In this document: piece after piece, positions 1 through 9,158 of the stretch
How the letters are laid out: every line of letters begins with the position of its first letter
Position numbering within the stretch: the stretch's first letter is position 1
DNA from: Acidobacteriota bacterium
GTDB lineage: Bacteria > Acidobacteriota > Terriglobia > Terriglobales > Acidobacteriaceae
NCBI GenBank assembly: GCA_031296115.1
Contig: JARLGI010000036.1
Span: forward strand, 37,678-101,677
Direction of reading: 5' to 3'
DNA: 64,000 bases
Translations under genes and position numbers: made by a program
Notes under the pieces: generated by a model
The model's database searches: none
The model's input: only the letters and a program-made list of their open reading frames with translations
What the model was told of the DNA's origin: nothing

Positions 1-1
1 C

Positions 2-349
2 TTCAACGGCTTTCTCTATCCCGCGCGCTCGCGCGAGGCCAGACTGCGCGCTCGGGCCGGTGGGGAGCAGTCGCGGGATTTGAAAGACCGCATCGCCAAC
101 GACGTTCGCACCAGGTGGCTGAGCGCCATCAACGCCTATCACCGCATCGCTGTCACGCAGCAGTTTGTTGACCAGACCAACCTGGCAGTGGACTTGTCGC
201 AGACCCGCCACAACCTGGGACTCAGCTCGATTGTCGAGCTGAGCCAGGCCGAGTTGCAGCAGACCGAGGCCCAGATTCGGTTCACCGCGGCGAAGTACCA
301 GTACCGTATCGCGCAGTCGGTGCTGCGCTTCCAGGTCGCCGCGCCGTAG
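2..349 (+). CDS. TolC-family outer membrane efflux protein, C-terminal part (5' end outside window)
   Basis: The reading frame is open from base 2 and ends at TAG 347-349, giving about 115 residues of a protein that starts upstream. It reads FNGFLYPARSREARLRA near its start and then a long polar heptad-like helix (TRWLSAINAYHRIAVTQQ, LSQAELQQTEAQIRFTAAKY), typical of the last helical repeat of TolC/OEP proteins, which form the outer-membrane channel of tripartite exporters. The segment GLSSIVELSQAELQQTEA matches the usual 'G..s.veLs.Aq..l..A' C-terminal pattern of the family. The track ORF start at 80 is only an internal codon. The cognate inner-membrane genes would lie upstream, outside the window. 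Family call is good; substrate unknown. Confidence 0.8.
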   Translation, partial: FNGFLYPARSREARLRARAGGEQSRDLKDRIANDVRTRWLSAINAYHRIAVTQQFVDQTNLAVDLSQTRHNLGLSSIVELSQAELQQTEAQIRFTAAKYQYRIAQSVLRFQVAAP

Positions 350-354
350 CTGGT

Positions 355-425
355 TCTGAAAGGGCACGGCTTCAGCCGTGCCCTAGAGTCTCTGCACGAT
401 TGGGAGAGCGGGCTTCAGCCCGCGA
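355..425. repeat. GGCTTCAGCC-type intergenic hairpin repeats
   Basis: Two short palindromes follow the TolC stop: GGGCACGGCTTCAGCCGTGCCC and GCGGGCTTCAGCCCGC, separated by about 25 bp. The same core (GGCTTCAGCC or GGCTAAAGCC) recurs in many intergenic gaps of this window, so this is a dispersed repeat and not simply a terminator. It could still act as an mRNA 3' hairpin for the upstream gene. Confidence 0.8.
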
Positions 426-449
426 CAGATGGACGCGCTGCCAGACAGC

Positions 450-481
450 AAAAAGCCCCGCACAGTCGCGCTGCGCGGGGC
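450..481 (-). terminator. Intrinsic terminator after the kelch-like pseudogene
   Basis: On the minus strand GCCCCGC, a 13-nt loop and GCGGGGC are followed by TTTTTG. It lies about 20 bp beyond the stop of the minus-strand pseudogene, which suggests that this was once an expressed gene. Confidence 0.7.
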
Positions 482-503
482 AATCCTCACCTTCGAACCA
501 CGG

Positions 504-1283
504 TTAGTTGATGGTCACGTTCACCGGCAGCGACGGAATGCCGTTGGCCACAACCTGCAGCCTGCTGGGTCCGGTCTCCATGCAGGCGGGAACATCGAAG
601 TGCGTCGTCACCGGAATATTCTGCGCCACGCCCATGCTGGTGTGATCCTGGGTGCGGGCATAGAAGACGTGGCCGGTGGCGTTGTTGGTGATGCGCACCA
701 GGGACAGTTGGTAGCGGTCTCAAATTCGTCGCGAACGCCGCCGCCTGCGACCAGCCGTTGTAGCGCCGGCCGAAGGTGAAATACGTCTGCCCGCGGGTCA
801 GGCTGGTGGGAACGTATTCGATCCTGCGCGTCCACGGCTGAATGTAGCTGCCCGACGCTTTATAGACCGCCGAGCCGCCGAGCAGGACTTCGCCGGTCGG
901 CAGCACGAGCATGCTGCCGCCGTTGCCGTTCAGTGTCGCCGTGAAATGCATGCCGTCAAATTCGTACAAGCGCCCCGAGTTGCCCTGGACCAGCACGTTG
1001 CCGTCGGTCAACAGGACGGCGAAGTTATCGCCCGCGCTGTCACCATTGGGGAAGTCCGGGCCGGGGACCCAGGTCGGTGGGCGATTTTCCGGGATGATAG
1101 ACCGAGGTATGTCCGGTCGGCGCGCCCGAGTGCAGCGCGCCGGTGGCAAACACCGTGCCGTCGATCCGCAGAATGGCCGGCCCGATTTCTCCCGGCGGAC
1201 AGTACTGGCCGCCGCCGTAGTTAATGCAACCCACTTCCGGCGGACCTTGCAGCAGCGCGATCGTGCTGCCGTCCGAGACCCAC
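504..1283 (-). pseudogene. Kelch/galactose-oxidase-like beta-propeller protein, C-terminal remnant, frameshifted
   Basis: Three minus-strand frames must be joined to read one protein. First comes ALLQGPPEVGCINYGGGQYC..HSGAPTGHTSVYHPG, then PPTWVPGPDFPNGDSAGDNF..LTDGNVLVQG..LPTGEVLLGG..YFTFGRRYNGWSQAAAF, then VRITNNATGHVFYARTQDHT..VTIN ending at TAA (504-506). The text resembles extracellular kelch-repeat proteins of Acidobacteriota with a C-terminal galactose-oxidase-type Ig-like domain; this assignment is by resemblance only. Breaks fall near 1090-1110 and 700-720. The 5' part is missing: similarity stops at about 1283, immediately before a transposase fragment on the other strand. It is non-functional as read. 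Confidence 0.65.
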
Positions 1284-1286
1284 TAA

Positions 1287-1844
1287 GATCGCCTGGTAAA
1301 GAAAATGCGGCTGAAGAAGATCCAGACCCATGTGGAGGCAAACACGTTTCTGGAGAAGGAATATCTACCCGAGCACAATCGACGGTTTAGGCGTACCCCA
1401 GCCCAGCCCGAGGACTATCACCGACCGACCCCGGGGGCAGTGGAGCTGGTGGAAGTTTTTCATCGGGAGACCGGGCGAGTCATCGGCAACAACTGGGTAG
1501 TGCGGCACAACAACCGATATTTCCAGGTGAAAGCTCAAGCCCGGCAGTATGCGCCGGCCAAGGGCAAAGCCACGGTGCGCGAATGGGAGGACGGGCGCTT
1601 ACAGATTTGCTATCGCGGTAGGGCGGTGGCTTGGGAGGAGGGTCCAGGCCCGGTTCCCGTTCAGGCAGTAAGACCCAGGGAGGCCACGGCCAAGAAACCA
1701 AAGCCGCCCACTCCCCAAGCGGATCACCCCTGGCGGCAGGACTATCGCAAGATGCGTCCTTGGAGCAAAGCAGGGATTCCGGTAGCGCACGCCATCCCTA
1801 TGGCAGCGCCTTCCGCTTCGCCCGATAGAGGTTCCGAAACTTAG
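1287..1844 (+). pseudogene. Transposase C-terminal fragment (ISNCY/IS1202-like, DDE integrase core missing)
   Basis: The frame reads DRLVKKMRLKKIQT, then NTFLEKEYLPEHNRRF and VFHRETGRVIGNNWVVRHNN, the C-terminal region of ISNCY/IS1202-type transposases as I recall them. An in-frame TAA at 1284-1286 directly precedes the first matching codon, so the catalytic domain is absent and the ATG at 1305 is internal. About 185 residues remain, with a proline-rich tail to TAG 1842-1844. The left edge coincides with the broken 5' end of the kelch-like gene, which suggests a deletion or insertion junction at about 1284. Family name is from memory. Confidence 0.6.
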
Positions 1845-2061
1845 ATCACCCGATAAGCGTGGTAGGAGCAAATTGGCGGGCAGCCGAAGAATAATAACTC
1901 GAAGCCCGGCGGCGAAAGGCCGTGGAAAAGCCGCCCCGTGGAAAAGTCCCCAAAACGGACTTTCCCACTGCGCTTGGAGATCCGCACACGCCGCGGACTC
2001 CCACTTTCCGCACAGCCTCGACTGCTACTGGAAAATAAATAATGCACGACCACGACAAAGG

Positions 2062-2078
2062 GGACATTTCTAATGTCC
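2062..2078. repeat. Perfect inverted repeat, possible insertion-sequence end
   Basis: GGACATT-TCT-AATGTCC is a perfect 7-bp-arm palindrome downstream of the transposase fragment. It could be part of an IS terminus, but no matching left end was found. The rest of 1845-2147 holds no gene that I can recognise. Confidence 0.35.
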
Positions 2079-2147
2079 GCTGACATTGCCTTTGCATGAG
2101 CCGGCGGGAAATTTGCATGAGCGGCGTGGAATACGGTTCCGCTCGTG

Positions 2148-3242
2148 TCAGGAAAGTCTCGGCAGCTCGTCCAGCGCCAGTCCCAGTCGCTTCAGCGCTT
2201 CAAGGGTCATCGCGGGATTGCCGCCGATCCCGATACGAAACCCTTGCGGCACGTCGAAGAAACGCCCGGGAGCGACACAGGTCTCATACTTTTCCATCAG
2301 CAGCCGGTAAAGCTTGTCCGCGCTGCCTGAACGCAGCCGGCAGAAGGCGATGGTCCCGAACTCCGGCCGGACGTACTCCAGGTCAGCGCGCGATTGCAGA
2401 AATTCATCCAGCGCCGGGCGGTTACTCTGCAGGATCTCCTTCGCCCGCGCCGCCACGCGTGCTAGGTTGTCGAACGCGATCACGCTCAGCCGCTCGGCGG
2501 GGTGCGCCGCGTTGGCGCCATACAGGTCGTTGATGTGCCACATGCGCTGCGCCAGCTCGCGGGCCGCCAGTACCCAGCCGCAGCGCAGGCCGCTCAGCCC
2601 GTACGCCTTGGTCAGGCTGCTGGTCACCAGGAAGTGCTCGCCCAGGTGGAACGCCGGTCGTGGCCGCTGCTCGTAGAACGTCTCCAGGTAGACCTCGTCC
2701 ACCAGCACCAGTGCGCCGTGTTTTTGCGCGATGTCGCCGACCACGCGCATGGTCGCCTCGTCCGCGTAAATGCTGGTGGGATTATGCAGGTTGCACAGCA
2801 CGATCATCCGCGTTTGCGGCGTCATCTGCCGCGCTACTTCCTCGGGATCGAGGCGGAACCCATCTGCCATGCGCCGCTCGAACCTCCGCACGGACGTTCC
2901 CAGAAAATTGAGCAGGTCGACCATGACCTCGTACGTCGGATGCTCGATCAGCACCTCGTCGCCCGGCTCCAGCGTAGCCATCATGGCGATGTGGTTCGCC
3001 ATCGACGTGCCGGCCGCTGCCACCACGCACTCCGGCCGAACGCCGTTGAGCTGCGCGATGCGCTCCTGCAGCGGGGCATAGCCATAGGCATCGCCGCCAT
3101 TGATCTCCAGGTCTTCCAGCTGCACGGGCAGGCCCGACAGGGGATAGCTCTCCAGCCCGCTGGTGGCCAGATCATACTTCGCCGCCGGGTGCAGTTTGGC
3201 AAACTGGATGTAGGGTGAACCAGCGTGGGTGCGCGATGTCAT
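2148..3242 (-). CDS. Class I/II PLP-dependent aminotransferase
   Basis: About 364 residues from the ATG at 3242 (MTSRTHAGSPYIQ). The track start at 3254 is a TTG four codons earlier with no better ribosome site. The fold-type I pattern is clear: NGGDAYGYAPLQERIA near residue 50, the cofactor-phosphate region AAAGTSMANHIA, CNLHNPTS for the substrate and PLP-contacting Asn, LVDEVYLE with the pyridoxal-N Asp, and SLTKAYGLSGLRCGW with the Schiff-base lysine. The C-terminal FRIGIGGNP holds the carboxylate-binding Arg. It resembles aspartate/aromatic aminotransferases, but the substrate cannot be told from sequence. It stands alone between decayed regions, and its upstream gap carries repeats. Confidence 0.88.
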   Translation of the reverse strand: MTSRTHAGSPYIQFAKLHPAAKYDLATSGLESYPLSGLPVQLEDLEINGGDAYGYAPLQERIAQLNGVRPECVVAAAGTSMANHIAMMATLEPGDEVLIEHPTYEVMVDLLNFLGTSVRRFERRMADGFRLDPEEVARQMTPQTRMIVLCNLHNPTSIYADEATMRVVGDIAQKHGALVLVDEVYLETFYEQRPRPAFHLGEHFLVTSSLTKAYGLSGLRCGWVLAARELAQRMWHINDLYGANAAHPAERLSVIAFDNLARVAARAKEILQSNRPALDEFLQSRADLEYVRPEFGTIAFCRLRSGSADKLYRLLMEKYETCVAPGRFFDVPQGFRIGIGGNPAMTLEALKRLGLALDELPRLS

Positions 3243-3271
3243 CGGTCTCAGCAAGAATAAAGGTAAAACAT

Positions 3272-3455
3272 TCAGTCGTCAGCAGTCAGTGGTCAGTAAT
3301 TAGCGTTTACCCCAGAGGCGCATTCTGACCATTGAGTTGTCATCCTGAGCGAGGAGCGCAGCGAGGAGTCGAGGGACCCCTATTGTAACGGGAAACTCTT
3401 GGGGGGCCTTCGATCGCGATCGGCCGCAATGCGGCGTCACTTCGCTCAGAATGCT
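3272..3455. repeat. GTCAGTGGTCAG-type repeat followed by GTCATCCTGAGC inverted repeat
   Basis: Upstream of the aminotransferase lies a run of the CAGTCGTCAGCAGTCAGTGG type, then TGTCATCCTGAGCGAGG near 3340 with an imperfect inverted partner ACTTCGCTCAGAATGC near 3440. Both motif kinds recur elsewhere in the window. Confidence 0.75.
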
Positions 3456-3509
3456 CGGCCCAAAGAAACCCGCCGAGCAAAAGGTGTTTTCCCGTTCAGG
3501 CAAACCACA

Positions 3510-4012
3510 ACTTTAGTTATCTTGCTTGGTTACCTTTTTTCTTGACTTTGGCAAAGCCGCGCGTCTACGGTGGAGCCAGCAGCACGCGACGGTTGCTGGA
3601 CACTCGCTCTTGTTCCGCAGCGCGGTCTTGTCGTGAGTGGTTGCCACGCGGAGGCCGGGGCTACCGGCCGCGGCCCACCTGACGCACTCTGGTGGCAAGA
3701 ACGGTTGCGGGCATATCCAGACTGGTACCGAACCACGACTGCCCACCGTGACCCCAGCCTAAGTTCCACCTGTAAATACTTGTGTGTCAAATGGATACCG
3801 CATAACTCCCTTGAATTGTGGGAGTTGCGGACGCCATCCCCAATCTTGTCCTTTGCTTTCAATAGATTGCAGAGAGAGGGGAGTGGGGGTACCCAGTTGT
3901 CAGTGGCCAGTTGTCAGTTACTGCCTCATTCCGGCTAATAAGGCCAATGTGCCAAATGCTAAATACCAAATACCAGACGCCCATTAACAATTCATCAACC
4001 CGGAGAACTACT
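3510..4012. other. Gene-free stretch
   Basis: ORFs on both strands here have no recognisable domain and no convincing ribosome site. A GTCAGTGGCCAGTTGTCAG repeat lies at about 3898-3920 and an A/C-rich run (CCAAATGCTAAATACCAAAT) at about 3952-3972. Confidence 0.6.
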
Positions 4013-4013
4013 C

Positions 4014-4700
4014 ATGCCTGTGCGAACTTGCGAATACGTGAAACCCAACGGACACTTTTTCGGCTCCATCGCGCTGCGCGGACGCGACTACTGCCACTTT
4101 AATTTAACCTGCATCGGCGCCGGCTGCGCATGGAGGAGCAGGAGGCGAAACTGGCGTCGCCACGCCTCGAACTGCCGCCGCTGTAGGACGCCAACTCCAT
4201 CCAGGTCGCGGTGATGCAGGTGCTGGCCGCCGGCGCCTATGGGCACATCAGCCCCAAGCTGATGGGGCTCATGTTGTACGGCCTGCAAATTGCCAGCACC
4301 AACCTGCGGCTGGGGGTGAACTTCCAGGCGGCGGGCGAAGACCTGGACGCGGCGCCGGAAATGTGCAGCGCCTACGATACCTTCGAAGAGGACTACGAAA
4401 TCACCGCCAACGGCGCAGGGTTGCGGCGTTCCGCTGCCGACCATCAGGCGGACGAACAGGAGAGGGCGCGGGCCAAGCTCGCGGCCCAGGCTGCGATTGA
4501 AAAGAAGGTCCCCGCAGCCTGGAGGAGCAGAGCGACGATGAGTATCTCCGCAAGGTGTTACGGCACGCGGCGGAATCGGTGCACCCGCACGAGCGGAGCC
4601 ACTTGATCGCCAGGTGCTATCGGTACGCCGGATACGCCGATGTCGACAACGACTTCGGTCGCGCCGGAGGAAAAGAAAGCGCCGCAGGCTGTGGCGGGGT
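4014..4700 (+). pseudogene. Decayed small protein with a Cys/His zinc-knuckle-like N-terminus
   Basis: Starts MPVRTCEYVKPNG..GSIALRGRDYCHF after a plausible GGAG site. A frameshift near 4108 moves the frame to RRLRMEEQEAKLASPRLELP, and an in-frame TAG (about 4183) sits where a Glu codon is likely. The frame then continues DANSIQVAVMQVLAA, MLYGLQIASTNLRLGVNFQA and MCSAYDTFEEDYEI. A further shift near 4520 gives LEEQSDDEYLRKVLRH. I recall similar uncharacterised proteins in multiple copies in Acidobacteriota, with a Cys-Cys-Cys-His cluster in the first 30 residues; here one expected Cys is replaced (GHFFGS). Function unknown. It is clearly broken. Confidence 0.6.
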
Positions 4701-4740
4701 AGTGGATAGCGGACTTGCTGTCCGCTATCCACGGTCGCTT

Positions 4741-6630
4741 TTACTTGCCCGGTGGTAGCGAGGGGATCATCCCCGGGAAGACGTACGCCTGGAGAAGGAC
4801 GATCAGGCCGATGATGCCGGCCAGTGCAATGGAGTGCCAGAAGACCTTGCGGAAGATCGGCCCCAGGGCGTGAGAACGCTCGTAGGGATCGTCGTAACAG
4901 GCGGCACAGGCGACCATGATGGACTGGGCGTCAATCATCTTGCCCATGACGCCGCCCGTCGAGTTGGTGGCTACGATGAGGACCTCATTCAAATGAAGCT
5001 GCTGCGCCGTGATCCGTTGCAGGCTGCCGAAAAGCGCATTGGAAGCGGTATCGGAGCCGGTCAGGAAGACGCCGAGCCAGCCCAGGTAGGCGGCGAAGAA
5101 AGGATAGAGAGGGCCCGCGCTGGTGAAGGCCAGTCCGAGGACCGCATCGGTGCCGGAGTAGCGGGTCAAATAGCCCAAGCCCAGTACCAGGCCGATAACC
5201 AGGACGGGGATTTTCATGCGGCGAAGGGTGCGTGCAGTGGCGTCCTTCCATTGGGCGGCGCTCAACTTCAAGCTCAAACCGGTAAGGAGGGCGGCAACAA
5301 AAACGCCGGTACCGGCCGCGGACAGCCAGTTGATGCTAAACACCGCCGCCTCTGGCTTGGCGTTCGCCGCCACGACAGGCGGCATGCGCTGCACCAGGTT
5401 ATGAAGTGCGGGCATCTGCCACTTGGGCAAGGAGAGGGTGCCGGCGAAGCTCGAGCCCAGCAGCGTGGTGTTGACCTTGATGGAAGCAAAAACGTTATTG
5501 AGGTAAGTCTTCCAGGTGGGCATGCCCCAGATGGCACAGCAGGCGATCAGTATGGCCCACGGCACCCACGCATATGCGGTCTCGCCGATGGAGTATGGGT
5601 ATTTCCATTCCTTGGCCGGCGCTGTGGCCTCTCCTGCATTGCCAGCGGCTGCGGCCGCCTGGCGCTCGGACTTCAGCAGAAAGCGCGTCTTGGGATGCCA
5701 GACAAAGCGCAGGAAAAGGGCGGTGCAGATCACTGAAAACACGCCCGACACCACATCGGTCATCAGGTGGAAAGCGGGAGTCTGGGAGGCGAAAAACTGC
5801 ATGATGGCGAAGGACGCTCCCGAGCAGAGAGTCGCCGGCCACACTTCCCAGGCATCCTTCAATTTGCCTCCCTGCATGAGGACAAAGGTGGTCACCAGCC
5901 AGAAAGGGATGAGAATGGAGACGAAGGGGAGCTGCCGCCCGGCCATGGCGGAAAGGGTGAGCTGATCGAGACCGCTCACTTGGGCCAACGTCACGATCGG
6001 AGTGCCAATTGCCCCCCATGCTACCGGGGCGGTGTTGGCCAGCAGGTTGAGCACGGCCGCCTCAAACGGCGAGAAACCGAGGCCTACCATGACCGCACCC
6101 GCGATGGCCACCGGTGTTCCGAAGCCGGAGGTGCCTTCGATGATCGCCCCGAAGGAAAAGGCAATCAACAGTACCTGCAGGCGGCGGTCAAAAGAAATGT
6201 GGATGATCGATTCCTTGACAATTTCGAATTTGCCCGTGATGACCGTCATCGTATAGAGGAACATGGCCCCCAGGACGATCCAGATAATGCCGAGAAAGCC
6301 GGAGATCGACCCGTAGGCAAAGGCCGAGAACGCGGACTTGAAGGGCATCGCGAACGCCAGGCAAGAAACCAGAAAAGCGGCTACCACACCGTAGAAAGCG
6401 GCATAGGGCGCGCTGATGCCGAGATGGCGAGCGCCTTGCTTGTCCCGGTGCGGATGGAGGGCGATGAAATACAGGAGTGTCAGGATCGGGATTGCCGCCG
6501 CGATCGTAGAAAGGGTTACGTTGCCCAGAGGGTTGTAATTCTGATGGTAGATTGCGGGTGCTCCGCCGTCGGCGGCGAACAGTGGACTTGCAAGAGCGAC
6601 GAAACCCAGTGAGGTCAAGAACCCTGTCAT
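4741..6630 (-). CDS. lldP: L-lactate permease family transporter
   Basis: 629 residues, with ribosome site GGGAGGAG five bases before ATG at 6630. Around a dozen or more hydrophobic segments span the chain. The hallmark conserved stretches are present: FGAIIEGTSGFGTPVAI near residue 160, NLLANTAPVAWGAIGTP, and the C-terminal LTGSDTASNALFGSLQ followed by NSTGGVMGKMIDAQSI. This family carries L- and D-lactate and glycolate with protons across the inner membrane. An alanine-rich insert (about residues 330-345) links the two halves. No lactate dehydrogenase gene is adjacent. The next gene on the same strand, upstream, is cstA, separated by 680 bp of repeats, so they are probably separate transcripts. 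Confidence 0.93.
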   Translation of the reverse strand: MTGFLTSLGFVALASPLFAADGGAPAIYHQNYNPLGNVTLSTIAAAIPILTLLYFIALHPHRDKQGARHLGISAPYAAFYGVVAAFLVSCLAFAMPFKSAFSAFAYGSISGFLGIIWIVLGAMFLYTMTVITGKFEIVKESIIHISFDRRLQVLLIAFSFGAIIEGTSGFGTPVAIAGAVMVGLGFSPFEAAVLNLLANTAPVAWGAIGTPIVTLAQVSGLDQLTLSAMAGRQLPFVSILIPFWLVTTFVLMQGGKLKDAWEVWPATLCSGASFAIMQFFASQTPAFHLMTDVVSGVFSVICTALFLRFVWHPKTRFLLKSERQAAAAAGNAGEATAPAKEWKYPYSIGETAYAWVPWAILIACCAIWGMPTWKTYLNNVFASIKVNTTLLGSSFAGTLSLPKWQMPALHNLVQRMPPVVAANAKPEAAVFSINWLSAAGTGVFVAALLTGLSLKLSAAQWKDATARTLRRMKIPVLVIGLVLGLGYLTRYSGTDAVLGLAFTSAGPLYPFFAAYLGWLGVFLTGSDTASNALFGSLQRITAQQLHLNEVLIVATNSTGGVMGKMIDAQSIMVACAACYDDPYERSHALGPIFRKVFWHSIALAGIIGLIVLLQAYVFPGMIPSLPPGK

Positions 6631-7027
6631 TTACTCCTCCCTTTCCCCAGCCACTTTCTATTAAGAAGTCATCTACGTCTCGTGCGGGACTTGCAGGCTT
6701 TTCAGAAGATCGTGCTCACCAGCAGTTTGGGCGCCAGGAAAAGACAAGTATGAGTTCTAACACCGCCGCTGGCCTTGATTGCGTCAGCGTTTCCCCTTCG
6801 CAGACTGCGCCCGGCAGGCGAAGCTGTGACACCAGAGACAAGCGCAAGGCCGAAACGCGCCCTCCCGAATCGAAAACCCTGCTTGCGACCGCAGATTTAC
6901 ATAGCGTTAATGGCAAGTCAAGAAGAACTCGGCGTGCGTTCTACGTCTTTGGGGTGATAGAGGAACAAGGTACTTGGGATGCGGTCATGGCACAGGACGA
7001 AGCAGGTGAAGACGAAGACGATGAGCT
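6631..7027. other. Gene-free stretch upstream of the lactate permease
   Basis: It should contain the permease promoter. Plus-strand ORF 6552-7031 and others show no recognisable domain and overlap the permease start, so no gene is called. Confidence 0.5.
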
Positions 7028-7189
7028 TTGAAAGGGCACAGCTTCAGCTGTGCCGTTACCGGTGTAGAGAGCATCGGGCTTTAGCCCTTGAGGGCATTCG
7101 TGTTTTCTCGTATCCCGAATTCCCTCAGTGGCTAAAGCCGTCGTCCTACTGTGTGGCTTAACGGCACGGCTGAAGCCGTGCCCCTTCAA
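7028..7189. repeat. Composite palindromic repeat element, GGGCAC-armed subtype
   Basis: Outer arms TTGAAAGGGCAC (7028-7039) and GTGCCCCTTCAA (7178-7189) are inverted with one mismatch. They enclose internal hairpins such as GGGCTTTAGCCC and GGCACGGCTGAAGCCGTGCC. The 162-bp length is close to three other composite elements in this window. It is followed to about 7310 by a half-copy of the CTCAGGGTCAC repeat and the GACTGACCACCGGCAACTG repeat. Confidence 0.7.
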
Positions 7190-7310
7190 GTCCTATGAGC
7201 TTGTGAATCATGTGGCCCTTCGACTCGCGGCCAAAGTCAGCCGCTTGCTCAGGGTCACAGTAAAGACAGCTATGACTGACCACCGGCAACTGACAACTGG
7301 CAACTGCTTT

Positions 7311-9158
7311 TCAGCAGCAGCCCATCGTTACCGTCTCCATCTCGGGTTTGCCAAACGCTTCCTGCGGGATGGGCGCTCCATGCAGCGTCTGCCAGCAGCG
7401 CCGCGCCGCCTCGAAGAGCACGATGATGACGCCCAGCACGAAGATCACCATCAGCGTGGTGTCGAGGTAGCCTTGGAACTCCTTGCCGGTTGTATGCGCC
7501 AGCGGCCAGTAGAGGGTCCTAATGGAGAGCACACCAGCGGTCAGCGTGGTCACGCCCACAAAGCACATGGGAATCGCCGTGACCCAGACATACCTCACCT
7601 TGCCCATATTGACGAGGAAGGTGGACACGACGGCGAGCGCGATGGTTGCCAGAAGTTGATTGCCGGTGCCGAACAACGGCCACAGCGTGGAGATGTTGCC
7701 GGTATAGATCAGGTATCCCCAGGCGCCAACCACGATGGCCGAGGTCACCAGGTTTCCCGGCAACCAGGCAGTGTTGGCGAAAGGCTTGTAGGCCTTGCCC
7801 AGCAGCTCATGCATGACGTAGCGCGCGACGCGGGTCCCAGTGTCAACCGTGGTCAGGATGAACAGCGCCTCGAACATGATGGCGTAGTGATACCAGTAGC
7901 CGGTCAGCGTTGCCATTCCGGGCAGTCCCTTGAATATCTGCGCCATGCCGACGGCGAGCGAGACCGCGCCGCCGGTGCGTCCGGCGAGCTTCTCGCCGAC
8001 TTCGGCGGAGAACATATCCAGGTTGACAGTGTGCATGCCCAGCTTGGCGAAGACCGCGGGCGTGGTGTTGATGGCGAAGTAGTCGCCGGGATACATGGAA
8101 GTGGCGGCAATCAGCGCCAGCACCGCAACCATGCCTTCGCACATCATGGCGCCATAGCCGATGAAGCGGGCGTCAGTTTCCTGCCACAGCATCTTCGGAG
8201 TGGTGCCCGAAGACACCAGCGAGTGGAATCCCGAGATCGCTCCACAGGCGATGGTCACGAACAGGAACGGAAAGAGTTTGCCCTTGATGATCGGTCCTCC
8301 GCCGTGGATGAACTGGGTAACGGCGGGGAACTGGATGTTGGGGTGAACGATGAACACGCCAAGAATCAGCAGGACGATGGTTCCCAACTTCATGTAGGTG
8401 GAGAGATAGTCTCGCGGTTCCAGCAGGAACCACACCGGAAGCACCGAGGCAATAAAGCCGTAAGCCATCATCAGGAAGGTGATCTGGTGAGCGTTGAAGG
8501 TGAGCGCGCCGGCGAAGGAGGAAGCGGCGAACCAGCGGCCGCCGATGACCGCGGCGATCAGCAGCACCACACCTGCGGCGCTGGGGCCCGCGACCTTGAT
8601 CTGGCCGGGCGTGCTCTTGAACATGTACAGTCCCATGCCGATCGCGATGGGAATCGTCCACCCGATGGTGAACACGCCCCACGGGCTGTTGGCCAGAGCG
8701 TTGACCACCACTACGCCCAGTCCAGCCAGGGTTACCAGCAGGATGAACAGCAGGGCGACCATGGTGACCAGGCCAGCGCCGTGGCCGATCTCCGTGCGCG
8801 CCACGTCGGCCAGCGACTTGCCCTTGTGCCTGACCGAAGCTACCAGCACCGTGAAATCGTGCACGCATCCGGCCAGCACCGCGCCGACCAGGATCCAGAG
8901 AAAACCGGGCGCAAAACCGAACTGCGCGGCCAGCGTGGGACCCACCAGCGGTCCGGCGCCGGCGATGGCGGCAAAGTGATGGCCAAACAGTACCCACTTG
9001 GGCGAGGGAACATAGTTGTGGCCGTCTTCATAGACGTGCGCCGGAGTCGTTCGGCGGTCGTCCAGGACCAATACTTTCGCGGCGATAAATGCGCTGTAGA
9101 AGCGGTAGGCCAGCGCGAAGACACACAGTGTTCCCAACATGATGGGAAACGTATTCAT
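7311..9158 (-). CDS. cstA: Carbon starvation protein CstA-type transporter
   Basis: 615 residues from ATG 9158, with ribosome site TAGGAGG just upstream. N-terminal landmarks are AYRFYSAFIAAKVL, the KWVLFGHHFAAIAGAGPLVGP block near residue 60, and FGFAPGFLWILVGAVLAGCVHD. Later come FHSLVSSGTTPKMLWQE and GTGNQLLATIALAV, all typical of CstA/BtsT. About 16-18 membrane segments are apparent. Members import peptides or pyruvate when carbon is scarce. The protein ends METVTMGCC, a short cytoplasmic tail. It may complement the nearby lactate permease in scavenging small organic acids. No two-component regulator is adjacent. Confidence 0.93.
   Translation of the reverse strand: MNTFPIMLGTLCVFALAYRFYSAFIAAKVLVLDDRRTTPAHVYEDGHNYVPSPKWVLFGHHFAAIAGAGPLVGPTLAAQFGFAPGFLWILVGAVLAGCVHDFTVLVASVRHKGKSLADVARTEIGHGAGLVTMVALLFILLVTLAGLGVVVVNALANSPWGVFTIGWTIPIAIGMGLYMFKSTPGQIKVAGPSAAGVVLLIAAVIGGRWFAASSFAGALTFNAHQITFLMMAYGFIASVLPVWFLLEPRDYLSTYMKLGTIVLLILGVFIVHPNIQFPAVTQFIHGGGPIIKGKLFPFLFVTIACGAISGFHSLVSSGTTPKMLWQETDARFIGYGAMMCEGMVAVLALIAATSMYPGDYFAINTTPAVFAKLGMHTVNLDMFSAEVGEKLAGRTGGAVSLAVGMAQIFKGLPGMATLTGYWYHYAIMFEALFILTTVDTGTRVARYVMHELLGKAYKPFANTAWLPGNLVTSAIVVGAWGYLIYTGNISTLWPLFGTGNQLLATIALAVVSTFLVNMGKVRYVWVTAIPMCFVGVTTLTAGVLSIRTLYWPLAHTTGKEFQGYLDTTLMVIFVLGVIIVLFEAARRCWQTLHGAPIPQEAFGKPEMETVTMGCC

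Noticed and set aside
1287-2078. A complete insertion sequence
   Set aside because: Only the transposase C-terminus remains, and just one candidate terminal palindrome was found.
2502-3218. Plus-strand ORF of 238 aa opposite the aminotransferase
   Set aside because: Antisense shadow with no recognisable domain; the aminotransferase motifs on the other strand are complete.
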